Origin: Bacteroidota bacterium | GTDB lineage: Bacteria; Bacteroidota; Ignavibacteria; Ignavibacteriales; Melioribacteraceae | Assembly (NCBI GenBank): GCA_023447335.1 | Contig: JAEXOD010000114.1 | Coordinates: 1 to 51,561 of the forward strand | Length of the DNA: 51,561 bases | Direction of reading: 5' to 3' | Notes under the pieces: model-generated | Databases searched by the model: none | The model's input: only the letters and a program-made list of their open reading frames with translations | What the model was told of the DNA's origin: nothing | Program-made: the position numbers and the translations under genes | Part shown: piece after piece, positions 26,551 through 34,295 of the stretch | How positions within the stretch are numbered: position 1 is the stretch's first letter | Layout of the letters: every line of letters starts with the position of its first letter

Positions 26551-28212
26551 TCATACTTTTCTTAATATTTGACCACTCGTCACTCTTGTATGTACTCCTT
26601 TATTTACGGTAAGTTTACCGTTAACAAATACATATTCTATTCCGCTTGCAAACTGTTTGGGATCAACAAAAGTTGCATTATCTTTAATAGTATCGGGATT
26701 AAAAACTACAATATCGGCATAAAAATTATTTTCTAACAAACCCCTATTTTTTAGGTTAATTTTTTTTGCCGGCATAGATGTCATTTTACTAATTGCGGTC
26801 TCCCAATCAAAAATCTTTTCTTCTCTACAATATTTTCCTAATACACGAGCAAATGTGCCATAATATCTTGGGTGTGGTTTGCCTTCCCCAAGTTTCCCTA
26901 AAGGAGATGTAGCGTTACCGTCAGACCCAATCATTACTAATCTATTCTGCAATATTCTGCGTAAATTATCTTCATTCATTGCAAAACCAACCATCCCGAC
27001 CGAAAGATTTTCATCCAAAAGCAATTCAATAATAAAATCCAACGGTTCAATTCCGTTAATTTCGGCACATTCTACAATATTTTTACCTTCATATTGTTTG
27101 TTTATTTCGTTATTAACATTACTAATAACTACATTTTTCCAACCGCCTATTCTACTACCTCTACTATCTGCATATTCTTTAATTTTTAGTAATTGAGCAG
27201 GATCGTTTAATCTTGCAATAATTTCTTTCCCTGTCCCCTGTCTACTCCACAAAGGTAAAAAAGTACTTAAGCCCGTTCCGTAAGCAATATAAGGATATCT
27301 ATCTGCATTTATAGGAAGACCGTTTACATAAGCTTGCTCAATCTTTTCAATAACTTTATCAATTTTATGCCAATTTGCAGGATTACAAGTTTTTAGATGA
27401 GCAATTTCAAGATTCACTTCAGCCTTTTGACATATAGTTATCGCTTCATCAATGGCTTCTAACAATGTATCGTCTTCGTTTCGCATATGCGTATTATACA
27501 AACCACCGTATTTTGCGACCACTTTACTAAGTTCAATCAACTCATCAGTTTTTGCATAACTTCCGGGTGCGTATTCCAATCCGGTCGATAAACCGAAACT
27601 TCCCATCTCCATATTTTCTGCAAGCACTTTTTTAAGTTGTTCAAGTTGTTGAGGTGAAGGGGGGATATCATTTCGTCCCATAACAAATGCTCTTAAATCA
27701 CCATGTCCGGTAAAAGAAGCATAATTAATTGATATTTTATTATTAAGTGCTTCATAAAAACCGTCCATTGTTTCCCAATAAACATCCAAGCCGTATTTTT
27801 TCTTTAAATGTTCTGCATTTGATTTTGCATCTTCAGGTAAATAAGGGAAAGGAGATGACCCGCAGTTACCGCTTATTTCTGTAGTAACACCTTGCATTAT
27901 TTTACTATCGCCGCCTCCGTTAACCAATAACTCAATATCTGTATGAGTATGAATATCAATAAATCCCGGAGAAACATACATATTCTTTGCATCTATAACT
28001 AAATCCGCAGTAGCAGAAGATAAATCTCCAATTGCAGTTATTTTATCTCCCTTTATGCCTATATCCGCCTTAATCATCTTTTTTCCGCTTCCGTCAATAA
28101 CAGAACCGTTTTTAATAATTGTATCAAATCCGTTGGTAATCTTGAAACCAAATGATAACCCCATTGCAGCCAAAGATGTTACTTTTACAAAATCACGTCT
28201 CGATATTTCCAT
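26551..28212 (-). CDS. Tat-exported N-acyl-D-amino-acid deacylase-like amidohydrolase
   Basis: Metal-dependent amidohydrolase of the D-aminoacylase family that removes acyl groups from N-acyl-D-amino acids. Starting at the ATG at 28212, preceded by GGAG eight bases away, the protein opens with a twin-arginine signal, SRRDFVK (R5-R6). Metal-binding features are HTHTD (H88, H90), the bridging cysteine in EISGNCGS (C117), THMRNEDD and EIAHLK; GSDG near residue 410 supplies the catalytic Asp. 553 residues is slightly above the usual 480-530. An upstream ATG at 28233 would add seven residues and destroy the spacing to the ribosome site. A TATTTTTG at 28239-28246 (minus) could be the -7 promoter element. 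Confidence 0.87.
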   Translation of the reverse strand: MEISRRDFVKVTSLAAMGLSFGFKITNGFDTIIKNGSVIDGSGKKMIKADIGIKGDKITAIGDLSSATADLVIDAKNMYVSPGFIDIHTHTDIELLVNGGGDSKIMQGVTTEISGNCGSSPFPYLPEDAKSNAEHLKKKYGLDVYWETMDGFYEALNNKISINYASFTGHGDLRAFVMGRNDIPPSPQQLEQLKKVLAENMEMGSFGLSTGLEYAPGSYAKTDELIELSKVVAKYGGLYNTHMRNEDDTLLEAIDEAITICQKAEVNLEIAHLKTCNPANWHKIDKVIEKIEQAYVNGLPINADRYPYIAYGTGLSTFLPLWSRQGTGKEIIARLNDPAQLLKIKEYADSRGSRIGGWKNVVISNVNNEINKQYEGKNIVECAEINGIEPLDFIIELLLDENLSVGMVGFAMNEDNLRRILQNRLVMIGSDGNATSPLGKLGEGKPHPRYYGTFARVLGKYCREEKIFDWETAISKMTSMPAKKINLKNRGLLENNFYADIVVFNPDTIKDNATFVDPKQFASGIEYVFVNGKLTVNKGVHTRVTSGQILRKV

Positions 28213-28344
28213 AATTAATCTCCGCTTAAACATTCAAACAAAAATAAGATTTAAATTACGGATAAATTTTCAAAGTTCCAAGCAATTGAATTTATTTTGA
28301 ATAATCCAAAATACAATTTGCCCACAGGAAACCCATCAATTTTG

Positions 28345-28436
28345 AATGTTGAATTTTTAATGTTGAATTCCCTATTTCCAAAACGGAAAGGTTTATTTTA
28401 TTTATTTAGCACTAAACATTTAACATTTAGCACTTA
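28345..28436. repeat. Low-complexity heptamer-like A/T repeats (also 28688-28722 and 29360-29482)
   Basis: Short words such as TTGAATG, AACATTT and CACTAAAC recur in loose tandem (for example TTTAACATTTAGCACTTAA). Similar runs appear in two further places of the same block. They do not code and have no obvious secondary structure. Confidence 0.45.
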
Positions 28437-28439
28437 ATT

Positions 28440-28611
28440 CAGCTCCGTAGGAGTGACATTTTTGTAACACACATAAACACCGAAAAGTTTTTAGCCTCGT
28501 AGAGGCGACATTGTTTTTTTAATGTATATATTTCCCGCACCGTAGCCACTATTTAAAAATAGTGGTAATTAATAAGGGAATTAATAATAATTGCTATAAT
28601 AAATATGTGTT
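28440..28611. repeat. Composite REP-like repeat, copy 1
   Basis: Opens with hairpin A (GCTCC-GTA-GGAGT, 28442-28454) and a GACATT tail, then hairpin B (GCCTC-GTA-GAGGC, 28494-28506) with the same tail, then hairpin C (CCACTATTT-AA-AAATAGTGG, 28546-28565) and a conserved A/T tail ending AAATATGTGTT. Confidence 0.7.
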
Positions 28612-28617
28612 TTATTC

Positions 28618-28637
28618 CCCATGAATGAATTCATGGG
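28618..28637. repeat. 20-base palindrome, copy 1
   Basis: CCCATGAATGAATTCATGGG: nine base pairs around a two-base centre. Exact second copy at 28656-28675 and a one-base variant at 29323-29342; each is followed by a short GGGTTGCGAGTT-like tail in copies 2 and 3. Confidence 0.75.
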
Positions 28638-28655
28638 CTGGGTTTTTACCTCGCC

Positions 28656-28675
28656 CCCATGAATGAATTCATGGG
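28656..28675. repeat. 20-base palindrome, copy 2
   Basis: Identical to the copy at 28618-28637, 38 bases further on, and followed by GTTGCGAG. Confidence 0.75.
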
Positions 28676-28817
28676 TTGCGAGTTTTTCATATTCAACATT
28701 TAACCCTCAACATTAAACATTTCATTTGAACCAGGATTTTCAGGATGAAATCAGTTTGAATTAATTTTTGTCTAACATCTATTGTCTGAATTCTATCATC
28801 TATATTTTAACGTTTTT

Positions 28818-28891
28818 CAGCTCCGTAGGAGTGGCATTATTGTAACACACACAAACACCGAAAGGTTGTTAGCCTCGTAGAGGCGACATTG
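28818..28891. repeat. Composite REP-like repeat, copy 2 (A and B hairpins only)
   Basis: Hairpin A at 28820-28832 with a GGCATT tail and hairpin B at 28872-28884 with GACATT. Hairpin C and the A/T tail are missing. It is preceded by a heptamer run (TCTAACATCTATTGTCTG and following) that also precedes copy 3. Confidence 0.65.
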
Positions 28892-28993
28892 GTTTTTATT
28901 CCCCTCAGATGAATTAATTGGTTTCGAGTTATTTATTGGGCATATGTTGTTGCGTGTCAGTTTTTAATAAAATATTAATTTGGTTTCAAATAC

Positions 28994-29017
28994 AGCCAAT
29001 TCCTTCAGGGATTGGCT
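28994..29017. repeat. Strong isolated hairpin
   Basis: AGCCAATTCC (28994-29003), loop TTCA, GGGATTGGCT (29008-29017): ten base pairs including one G-T. No T-run follows closely on either strand, so it looks like another small repeat element rather than a terminator. Confidence 0.55.
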
Positions 29018-29130
29018 ACCGGTTGAATTGTTTTTTTGAACCAGGATTTTCAGGATGAAAGAAGGATTTTCAGGATAAAACCCAGTTTTGTCTAACGTCT
29101 ATCATCTACAGTCTTTAGTCTAACGTTTTT

Positions 29131-29280
29131 CAGCTCCGTAGGAGTGGCATTATTGTAACACACATAAATACGAACGACATTGTTTTTGAATGTATATACT
29201 CCTCGCTCCGAAGCCACTATTTGAAAATAGTGGTAATTAATAAGGGGAATTAATAATAATAGCTATAATAAATATGTGTT
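29131..29280. repeat. Composite REP-like repeat, copy 3 (hairpin B missing)
   Basis: Hairpin A at 29133-29145, then directly the CGACATTG tail without the 22 or so bases of hairpin B seen in copies 1 and 2, then hairpin C at 29214-29233 and the A/T tail ending AATATGTGTT. The last 106 bases align closely with 28506-28611. Confidence 0.65.
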
Positions 29281-29322
29281 CATTCAATTACCGCTATCTT
29301 TAGATATTGGGCATTATTATTA

Positions 29323-29342
29323 CCCATGAATAAATTCATGGG
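29323..29342. repeat. 20-base palindrome, copy 3
   Basis: CCCATGAATAAATTCATGGG, differing at one central base from the copies at 28618 and 28656, followed by TTGCGAA. Confidence 0.7.
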
Positions 29343-29476
29343 TTGCGAATTCTTTTTATTCAACACTAAACCTTTAACACTCAACATTATTTTTGTGGGT
29401 TGCGAGTATTATTTTTCTTTCTTTTTACTTAACACTAAACCTTTAACATTTAACCTTATTTATTCAACATTTAACC

Positions 29477-31246
29477 TTACTTCACCAAAACCATTTTCTT
29501 CAAATCATTAAATACGGGTATTTTCCATTTGCCCGTTACTTCCAATCTGTACAAATATATGCCGCTTGCCATATTACTTAAATCTATTTGGGTTTCGTTA
29601 TACCCTTTGCTTTTGGTTCCTTCAATTATTGTTTTTATTAACTCACCTGTTATTGCGTATATCTTTATTCTAACTTCGCTATCATCCTTTAAACTGTAAC
29701 TTATGGTTGTTGATGGGTTAAAAGGATTTGGGTAATTTTGGTATAGTGCATATTCGTAATTCTCTGTTATGTTAACTTCGTTTATATCTGTAACTCTAAC
29801 TACTACTTCCCCACTCGGATAACCTTGATTGCCGGTATTATCTACAGCAGTTACTCTGTAATATGCCTTTTGTTCTATTGTATCATACAATAACGTATCG
29901 GTTAATATTGCTATTCTTTTCGTACTATCTAAAGTTAATAGAGGAGCAGTACCTTTATATACATAATACTCTTTTAAATCTGCTTCGGTATTCGGTACCC
30001 ATGTAAGTTTTACTCTATTATTAGTATCAGGTTCATAACTTGCCGTTAGCTTTTTAACTACTTTCGGAGCTAAATCCTGATATTCGTAACTAATACCGCC
30101 CGGTCCGCCAAACATCCCTATATCACTCCTCGAACCGTCAACATCCAATATACTTGGGTCTCCCGTATCTATTGCAGGGCTAAATTTTTGCAACCTAAAA
30201 TTATCTATGGCATCAATCGAAAACGTTGTATCTTTGTTAAACATAGGGTCTGCCACTATATTATGCTCACCTATAGGGGGCATGTTGGTTACACGGGTTA
30301 CGTTATAACATAAATTATAATCAGCATTAGTATTAACATGCTGAAACGCTATTCCTATTTTAAAACCGACAATAAGATTATTTTTAATTATAATAGGTGC
30401 AGGCATATTACCTGTTGTTATTCCTGCAAAAACTTTTTTGTTATCTATTATTGTATTATTAACTATTTCAACTGTATCAGGTTGGTCTCCAAATGTTGAT
30501 GCCACTATTCCGTTTTGAAATCCATATATTAAGTTATTCTTAATTGAGATGCCCGTACTCGTGGTCAAATATATACAATAGAAACAATTATATTCATGCC
30601 CCCAAATAATATTGTTATAAATCTTAAAACTGCCGCTCCATACTGAATTTTTAATTGCTGATTGATTGCCATCCCACATTTTTAAAGACATTAAAGAATT
30701 ACTAATTGTAATTTTATAATCCCCTGAGGCATCTACTGCCGTATTTACATTTCGATATATGCAGTTGCTAGCTTCTGTATCTCCGGTAGGAATTAGTGCT
30801 CTCGAGGTTGTATCGAAGATACAGTTTTTTATGTCAACATCGCCATCCAAGTTCCAATATTCATAACTATAATTATCGTTATTACTCTTTTTACGTTTAA
30901 GGGTAAAATTGTAAAGCTTTATTTTCCCGAAATTTTGTAATATAAGAACCGGACCATATAATGTCCCTATTAAACCCGTTCCGTCAATTATACATTCATC
31001 AGTATCTACCCCAATAATTGTCAGAATTTTATGATTAAATCTAATTGTTTCCCTATAAATCCCTCTATCGACATAAACTGTATCACCGTTATTACAATAA
31101 TCAAAACATTTTTGCAAACTATCGCATGCTGTCGCCCATGTAGCATAGGGAGCAGTGCTGCTCCCCGTTTTACTTACATATCTAACTTCGGCATAAATTG
31201 AAAGGGACGTAAATAATAGCAGGACAAAAATAAAATGCTTTTTCAT
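29477..31246 (-). CDS. T9SS-secreted parallel beta-helix protein
   Basis: 589 residues. A signal peptide (1-19, MKKHFIFVLLLFTSLSIYA) leads into a right-handed parallel beta-helix (about residues 20-375) of the pectate-lyase-like type: DTVYVDRGIYRETI, then repeated I-x-N-N-x-I turns such as SIKNNLIYGFQNGIVAST and IIIKNNLIVGFKIGIAF. A fibronectin type III-like domain (about 390-475) follows, then the T9SS type A sorting domain (about 495-589) with ALYQNYPNPFNPSTTISYSL and SGIYLYRLEV. These proteins are surface or secreted; a polysaccharide-binding or lyase role is possible, but no catalytic residues can be assigned. It stands alone, flanked by the repeat block and a divergent operon. Confidence 0.88.
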   Translation of the reverse strand: MKKHFIFVLLLFTSLSIYAEVRYVSKTGSSTAPYATWATACDSLQKCFDYCNNGDTVYVDRGIYRETIRFNHKILTIIGVDTDECIIDGTGLIGTLYGPVLILQNFGKIKLYNFTLKRKKSNNDNYSYEYWNLDGDVDIKNCIFDTTSRALIPTGDTEASNCIYRNVNTAVDASGDYKITISNSLMSLKMWDGNQSAIKNSVWSGSFKIYNNIIWGHEYNCFYCIYLTTSTGISIKNNLIYGFQNGIVASTFGDQPDTVEIVNNTIIDNKKVFAGITTGNMPAPIIIKNNLIVGFKIGIAFQHVNTNADYNLCYNVTRVTNMPPIGEHNIVADPMFNKDTTFSIDAIDNFRLQKFSPAIDTGDPSILDVDGSRSDIGMFGGPGGISYEYQDLAPKVVKKLTASYEPDTNNRVKLTWVPNTEADLKEYYVYKGTAPLLTLDSTKRIAILTDTLLYDTIEQKAYYRVTAVDNTGNQGYPSGEVVVRVTDINEVNITENYEYALYQNYPNPFNPSTTISYSLKDDSEVRIKIYAITGELIKTIIEGTKSKGYNETQIDLSNMASGIYLYRLEVTGKWKIPVFNDLKKMVLVK

Positions 31247-31767
31247 TTGGTTTTCACAAATTAATTAAACTTTTATTCAGAAAAACCAGACCGCCAAACC
31301 TATGTTGCAACCAAAAAAGCCGTCTTTTGTTTTCCTTCTATTGCAAATTAATAAAAATATTTATGTTATACAAACCAATAACATTGTTTGTTAAAGTATC
31401 GAAAAAGATCCTCATAAAAAGAGATATAAATTTCTACCCAAAATATTATTATTTAAGATTAAAACCGCCTAACAGAATTAAAGCGGGAAGAAAAATGATA
31501 TAATTTTGCTTTAAATTAGTGATAATATAAAAAATTCTTGTTCTGTTAAATAGTTTGAATATTAAAAACTTAAAACATCGCAATTAAAAATCTACACCCT
31601 TTTGCAAATCATTTATAATTTAAAAAAGTAAGTTTTCCACTTAAAATTCTATACCAAAATATTAATTCTATAGATTTTGATAATAACAAAAAATGTTATA
31701 TTTTTTCATGTTTTATTTATTTTTTCTTGTATTTATGTAAAAAATCACTAACTATAACTACATAAAG
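31247..31767. other. Divergent intergenic region, AT-rich
   Basis: 521 bases between the start of the beta-helix gene (minus) and the ATP-grasp operon (plus). It must hold both promoters. Apart from one candidate minus-strand promoter (31344-31374) I see no repeats, RNA gene or conserved leader. Confidence 0.5.
31344..31374 (-). promoter_or_regulatory. Candidate Bacteroidota-type promoter for the beta-helix gene
   Basis: On the minus strand TTTG (31374-31371), a 19-base spacer, then TTAATTTG (31351-31344), one mismatch from the TAnnTTTG -7 element. It would give a leader of roughly 90 bases before the ATG at 31246. Confidence 0.35.
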
Positions 31768-32799
31768 TTGAATACTATTAAAAGCTTAAAAGTAGCCTTA
31801 ACATATAACATAAAACCCGATGTCACTAATTGTACAAACTGTGAATGTGACGAATTTGCAGAATGGGATACGGAAGAGACTATATTTGCCGTAAGAGACT
31901 CTCTTTCTACTTATCATAATGTTATTCTAATTGAAGCAGATATTAATTGCTATAATAAGCTATTGGAAATAAGACCCGATATAGTGTTTAACATAGCCGA
32001 AGGTAAAAAAGGAATTAACAGAGAAGCTTTCATTCCTTCAATATGCGAATTTTTAGAAATCCCATATACGGGAAGCGATCCTTTAACTTTATCTTCTACT
32101 CTACATAAAGCACGAACTAAAGAGATTCTTTCATATAATAAAATAGCTACATCGGAGTATAAACTTGTTGATGAACTCAGTCAGCTTAAATCGATTGATT
32201 ATTTACTCCCCGCAATTGTAAAACCTTTAGCCGAAGGGAGTAGTAAAGGAATATACAATTCCTGTTTAGTATATGATAACGAACAACTATTTAAAAAAGT
32301 TGAATCCACTTTATTAACCTATAAACAACCCTGTATTATCGAACACTTTTTAAGCGGACGGGAATTTACGGTTGCAATATTAGGAAATAAATACGATTTA
32401 CAAGTTTTACCTATAATTGAAATCAACTTTACCGCATTACCTATGGATTTAGCACCTATTTACTCTTTTGAAGCTAAATGGGTTGCAGATACAAAAGATC
32501 ATCCGTTAGATATTTTTACTTGTCCTGCATCACTTACACTTGATTTAGAAGAAAAGATTAAACAGACTGCAATTAATGCATTCAATGCACTTGAATGCAA
32601 GGATTGGGCAAGAATAGATATTCGTTTAGACGAAAACAATATACCCCACATTATCGAAATTAATCCGTTACCGGGAATTTTACCCGATCCTACATCAAAC
32701 TCATGTTTCCCTAAAGCAGCTCGTGCGGCGGGCTTAAGTTATAGTGAAATGATTAACAGTGTATTAAATGCCGGGTGTAAAAGACACAACTTACAATGA
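31768..32799 (+). CDS. ATP-grasp ligase, D-Ala-D-Ala ligase-like (first of pair)
   Basis: 343 residues with the Ddl fold. The N-terminal lobe shows DIVFNIAEGKKGINREA and IPYTGSDP, the middle an ATP-binding IVKPLAEGSSKGI and a glycine-rich region, and the C-terminal lobe the metal ligands D284, E297 and N299 (ARIDIRL and EINPLPG), with the same spacing (13 and 2) as D257/E270/N272 of E. coli DdlB. It ligates a carboxylate, as acyl phosphate, to an amine. The TTG start at 31768 is the only reasonable one before KVALTYN. Its stop overlaps the next ATG as ATGA. Neighbours (second ATP-grasp, GNAT, lysine 2,3-aminomutase) argue against peptidoglycan D-Ala-D-Ala synthesis; a beta-lysine-derived substrate is more likely. 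Confidence 0.82.
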   Translation: MNTIKSLKVALTYNIKPDVTNCTNCECDEFAEWDTEETIFAVRDSLSTYHNVILIEADINCYNKLLEIRPDIVFNIAEGKKGINREAFIPSICEFLEIPYTGSDPLTLSSTLHKARTKEILSYNKIATSEYKLVDELSQLKSIDYLLPAIVKPLAEGSSKGIYNSCLVYDNEQLFKKVESTLLTYKQPCIIEHFLSGREFTVAILGNKYDLQVLPIIEINFTALPMDLAPIYSFEAKWVADTKDHPLDIFTCPASLTLDLEEKIKQTAINAFNALECKDWARIDIRLDENNIPHIIEINPLPGILPDPTSNSCFPKAARAAGLSYSEMINSVLNAGCKRHNLQ

Positions 32800-33824
32800 A
32801 AAACCCCGATAAAATTCTAATTTGTTATAATAAACCTTTGGTTAATTATTCCGATTACACAGGTAAAAATTCGGGAAACGAAAACTATGCTTCCGAAACT
32901 GAAATTAAAGACAATTTAAATTTAATCCTCAATTATTTATGCGAAAATTATTCATCAGTTGAAACTTTAGAGATTGATTCCGATATATTAAAAAAATTGA
33001 GTGAAATAAAAACAATAGCACCGGATATCTGTTTTAATTTGGTTGAGAGTATAAACGGTAATTCAACATTTGAAAGTAATTTTGCGGGTATGCTTGAATT
33101 ATTGGGAATAAATTACACCGGAAATAACTTACTAACTTTAGCCGCTTGTTTAGATAAAATAATAACAAAACAATTATTAATTTCAAGTAATATCCCAACA
33201 CCAAATTATAGTATAAAAAAACACGATTCTGATATAGTTAATATTGAACATTTAACTTTCCCTTGTATTATTAAGCCATCAAAAGAAGATGCGGGGATAG
33301 GTATAAGTGAAAATTCGATTGTTGGTTCCATTAATGAACTTAATAAGCAAATCGACTATTTATCAAATATTTATAAACAAGACTTATTGATTGAAGAATA
33401 TGTTGACGGCAGAGAATTTAATATAAGTCTATTGGATGATAAAATTTTACCGATTAGCGAAATATGTTTTTCGCTACCGTATAGTATGCCAAATATAGTT
33501 TCATATGAAGCAAAGTGGAACGAGGATAGTATTTATTATAAAGGTACAATACCAAAAGTACCCGCCGATATTCCTAAAGAAACTGAAGATTTATTAATTA
33601 CCACTGCAATTAGTGCTTTTAAGGCTTTGAACTGCTCAAGCTATGCACGTGTAGATATTAGACTTAGCAAAAACAACATACCATATGTTATTGATATAAA
33701 TCCAAATCCGGATATTATGCCCGATAGCGGGTTTGCAAAATCTGCATTAGCAGCGGGGATAAGTTACTCGGAACTTTTACATTACATTTTAACATTAGCA
33801 AAACAAAGAGAGAAAAATGATTAG
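32796..33824 (+). CDS. ATP-grasp ligase, D-Ala-D-Ala ligase-like (second of pair)
   Basis: 342 residues, a diverged paralogue of the preceding gene. It keeps DICFNLVES with a shorter G-rich loop, INYTGNNLLTLA and the ATP-binding IIKPSKEDAGIGI, and the metal site D287, D300, N302 (ARVDIRL and DINPNPD), where the usual Glu is replaced by Asp. The C-terminus ends with an AAGISYSELL helix. The start ATG overlaps the upstream stop by four bases and its own stop overlaps the next gene by eight, so all four genes are one tightly coupled operon. Two unequal ligases in one operon suggest two successive amide bonds or alternative acceptors. Confidence 0.8.
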   Translation: MKNPDKILICYNKPLVNYSDYTGKNSGNENYASETEIKDNLNLILNYLCENYSSVETLEIDSDILKKLSEIKTIAPDICFNLVESINGNSTFESNFAGMLELLGINYTGNNLLTLAACLDKIITKQLLISSNIPTPNYSIKKHDSDIVNIEHLTFPCIIKPSKEDAGIGISENSIVGSINELNKQIDYLSNIYKQDLLIEEYVDGREFNISLLDDKILPISEICFSLPYSMPNIVSYEAKWNEDSIYYKGTIPKVPADIPKETEDLLITTAISAFKALNCSSYARVDIRLSKNNIPYVIDINPNPDIMPDSGFAKSALAAGISYSELLHYILTLAKQREKND

Positions 33825-34290
33825 AAAAATCAATAAAAACGATAAACAAATTTTAGAAAATATTACTTATGCAATTGATATTTTTAGTGATGAAGAAAAA
33901 GCTGTAGCAATGGAACTTATTAACGAATCAATTAATAATATAAATAGCGATTATAATTCTTTTGTTTACGAAGAAAATAATATTATTTCAGGATATTACA
34001 TTATCGGTAAACGACCTTTGACGGATGCTGTTTATGACTTATATTGGATTGTAGTTAATCCTAATGAACAGAATAAAGGAATCGGACAAAAACTATTGAA
34101 CAATGCCGAAGATTTTGTAAAAAATAATAACGGAAGATGGATGATTGCCGAAACGTCATCCAAAACGCAGTATGAAGCAACACGTAAGTTTTATTTCAGG
34201 AATAGCTATTCCATTGTAAGCGAGATTAGAGACTTTTACTCAGCAGGCGATAGTTTAATAGTATTCGGAAAATATTTTCAGAAAGGGTAA
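33817..34290 (+). CDS. GNAT family N-acetyltransferase
   Basis: 157 residues, single GNAT domain. The acetyl-CoA-binding motif A is seen in WIVVNPNEQNKGIGQKLL (Q-x-x-G-x-G), followed by a strand ending AETSS and the helix YEATRKFYFRNSY. It is much shorter than AblB/YodP beta-lysine acetyltransferases (about 270 residues), so it is not a simple orthologue. In this operon, beside a lysine 2,3-aminomutase and two ligases, it probably acylates the beta-lysine side chain or the finished product. It overlaps the upstream gene by eight bases; the aminomutase starts five bases after its stop. Confidence 0.82.
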   Translation: MIRKINKNDKQILENITYAIDIFSDEEKAVAMELINESINNINSDYNSFVYEENNIISGYYIIGKRPLTDAVYDLYWIVVNPNEQNKGIGQKLLNNAEDFVKNNNGRWMIAETSSKTQYEATRKFYFRNSYSIVSEIRDFYSAGDSLIVFGKYFQKG

Positions 34291-34295
34291 ATAAA

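Larger units (their letters stand above)
28234..29476. other. 1.2 kb gene-free block of nested degenerate repeats
   Basis: No credible gene. The block is a patchwork of three degenerate copies of a composite repeat with small hairpins, three copies of a 20-base palindrome, one separate strong hairpin, two copies of a GAACCAGGATTTTCAGGATG phrase (near 28728 and 29038), and runs of short A/T-rich words such as AACATTTAACC and GTCTAACG/TCTATCA in tandem. It lies between two minus-strand genes. The pattern is typical of decaying non-autonomous repeat elements; no transposase is present. Confidence 0.7.

Noticed and set aside
28430..29345. Possible CRISPR array in the repeat block
   Set aside because: The units are of different length, irregularly spaced, degenerate and internally palindromic; there are no regular spacers and no cas genes.
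29326..29511. 61-residue plus-strand frame in the repeat block
   Set aside because: It is translated from the low-complexity AACATTTAACC-type words and runs into the 3' end of the beta-helix gene on the other strand.
31768..33824. The two ATP-grasp genes as the cell's D-Ala-D-Ala ligase
   Set aside because: They are a diverged pair coupled to a lysine 2,3-aminomutase and an acetyltransferase, not to murein genes; housekeeping ddl is normally single and near mur genes. Not strictly excluded.
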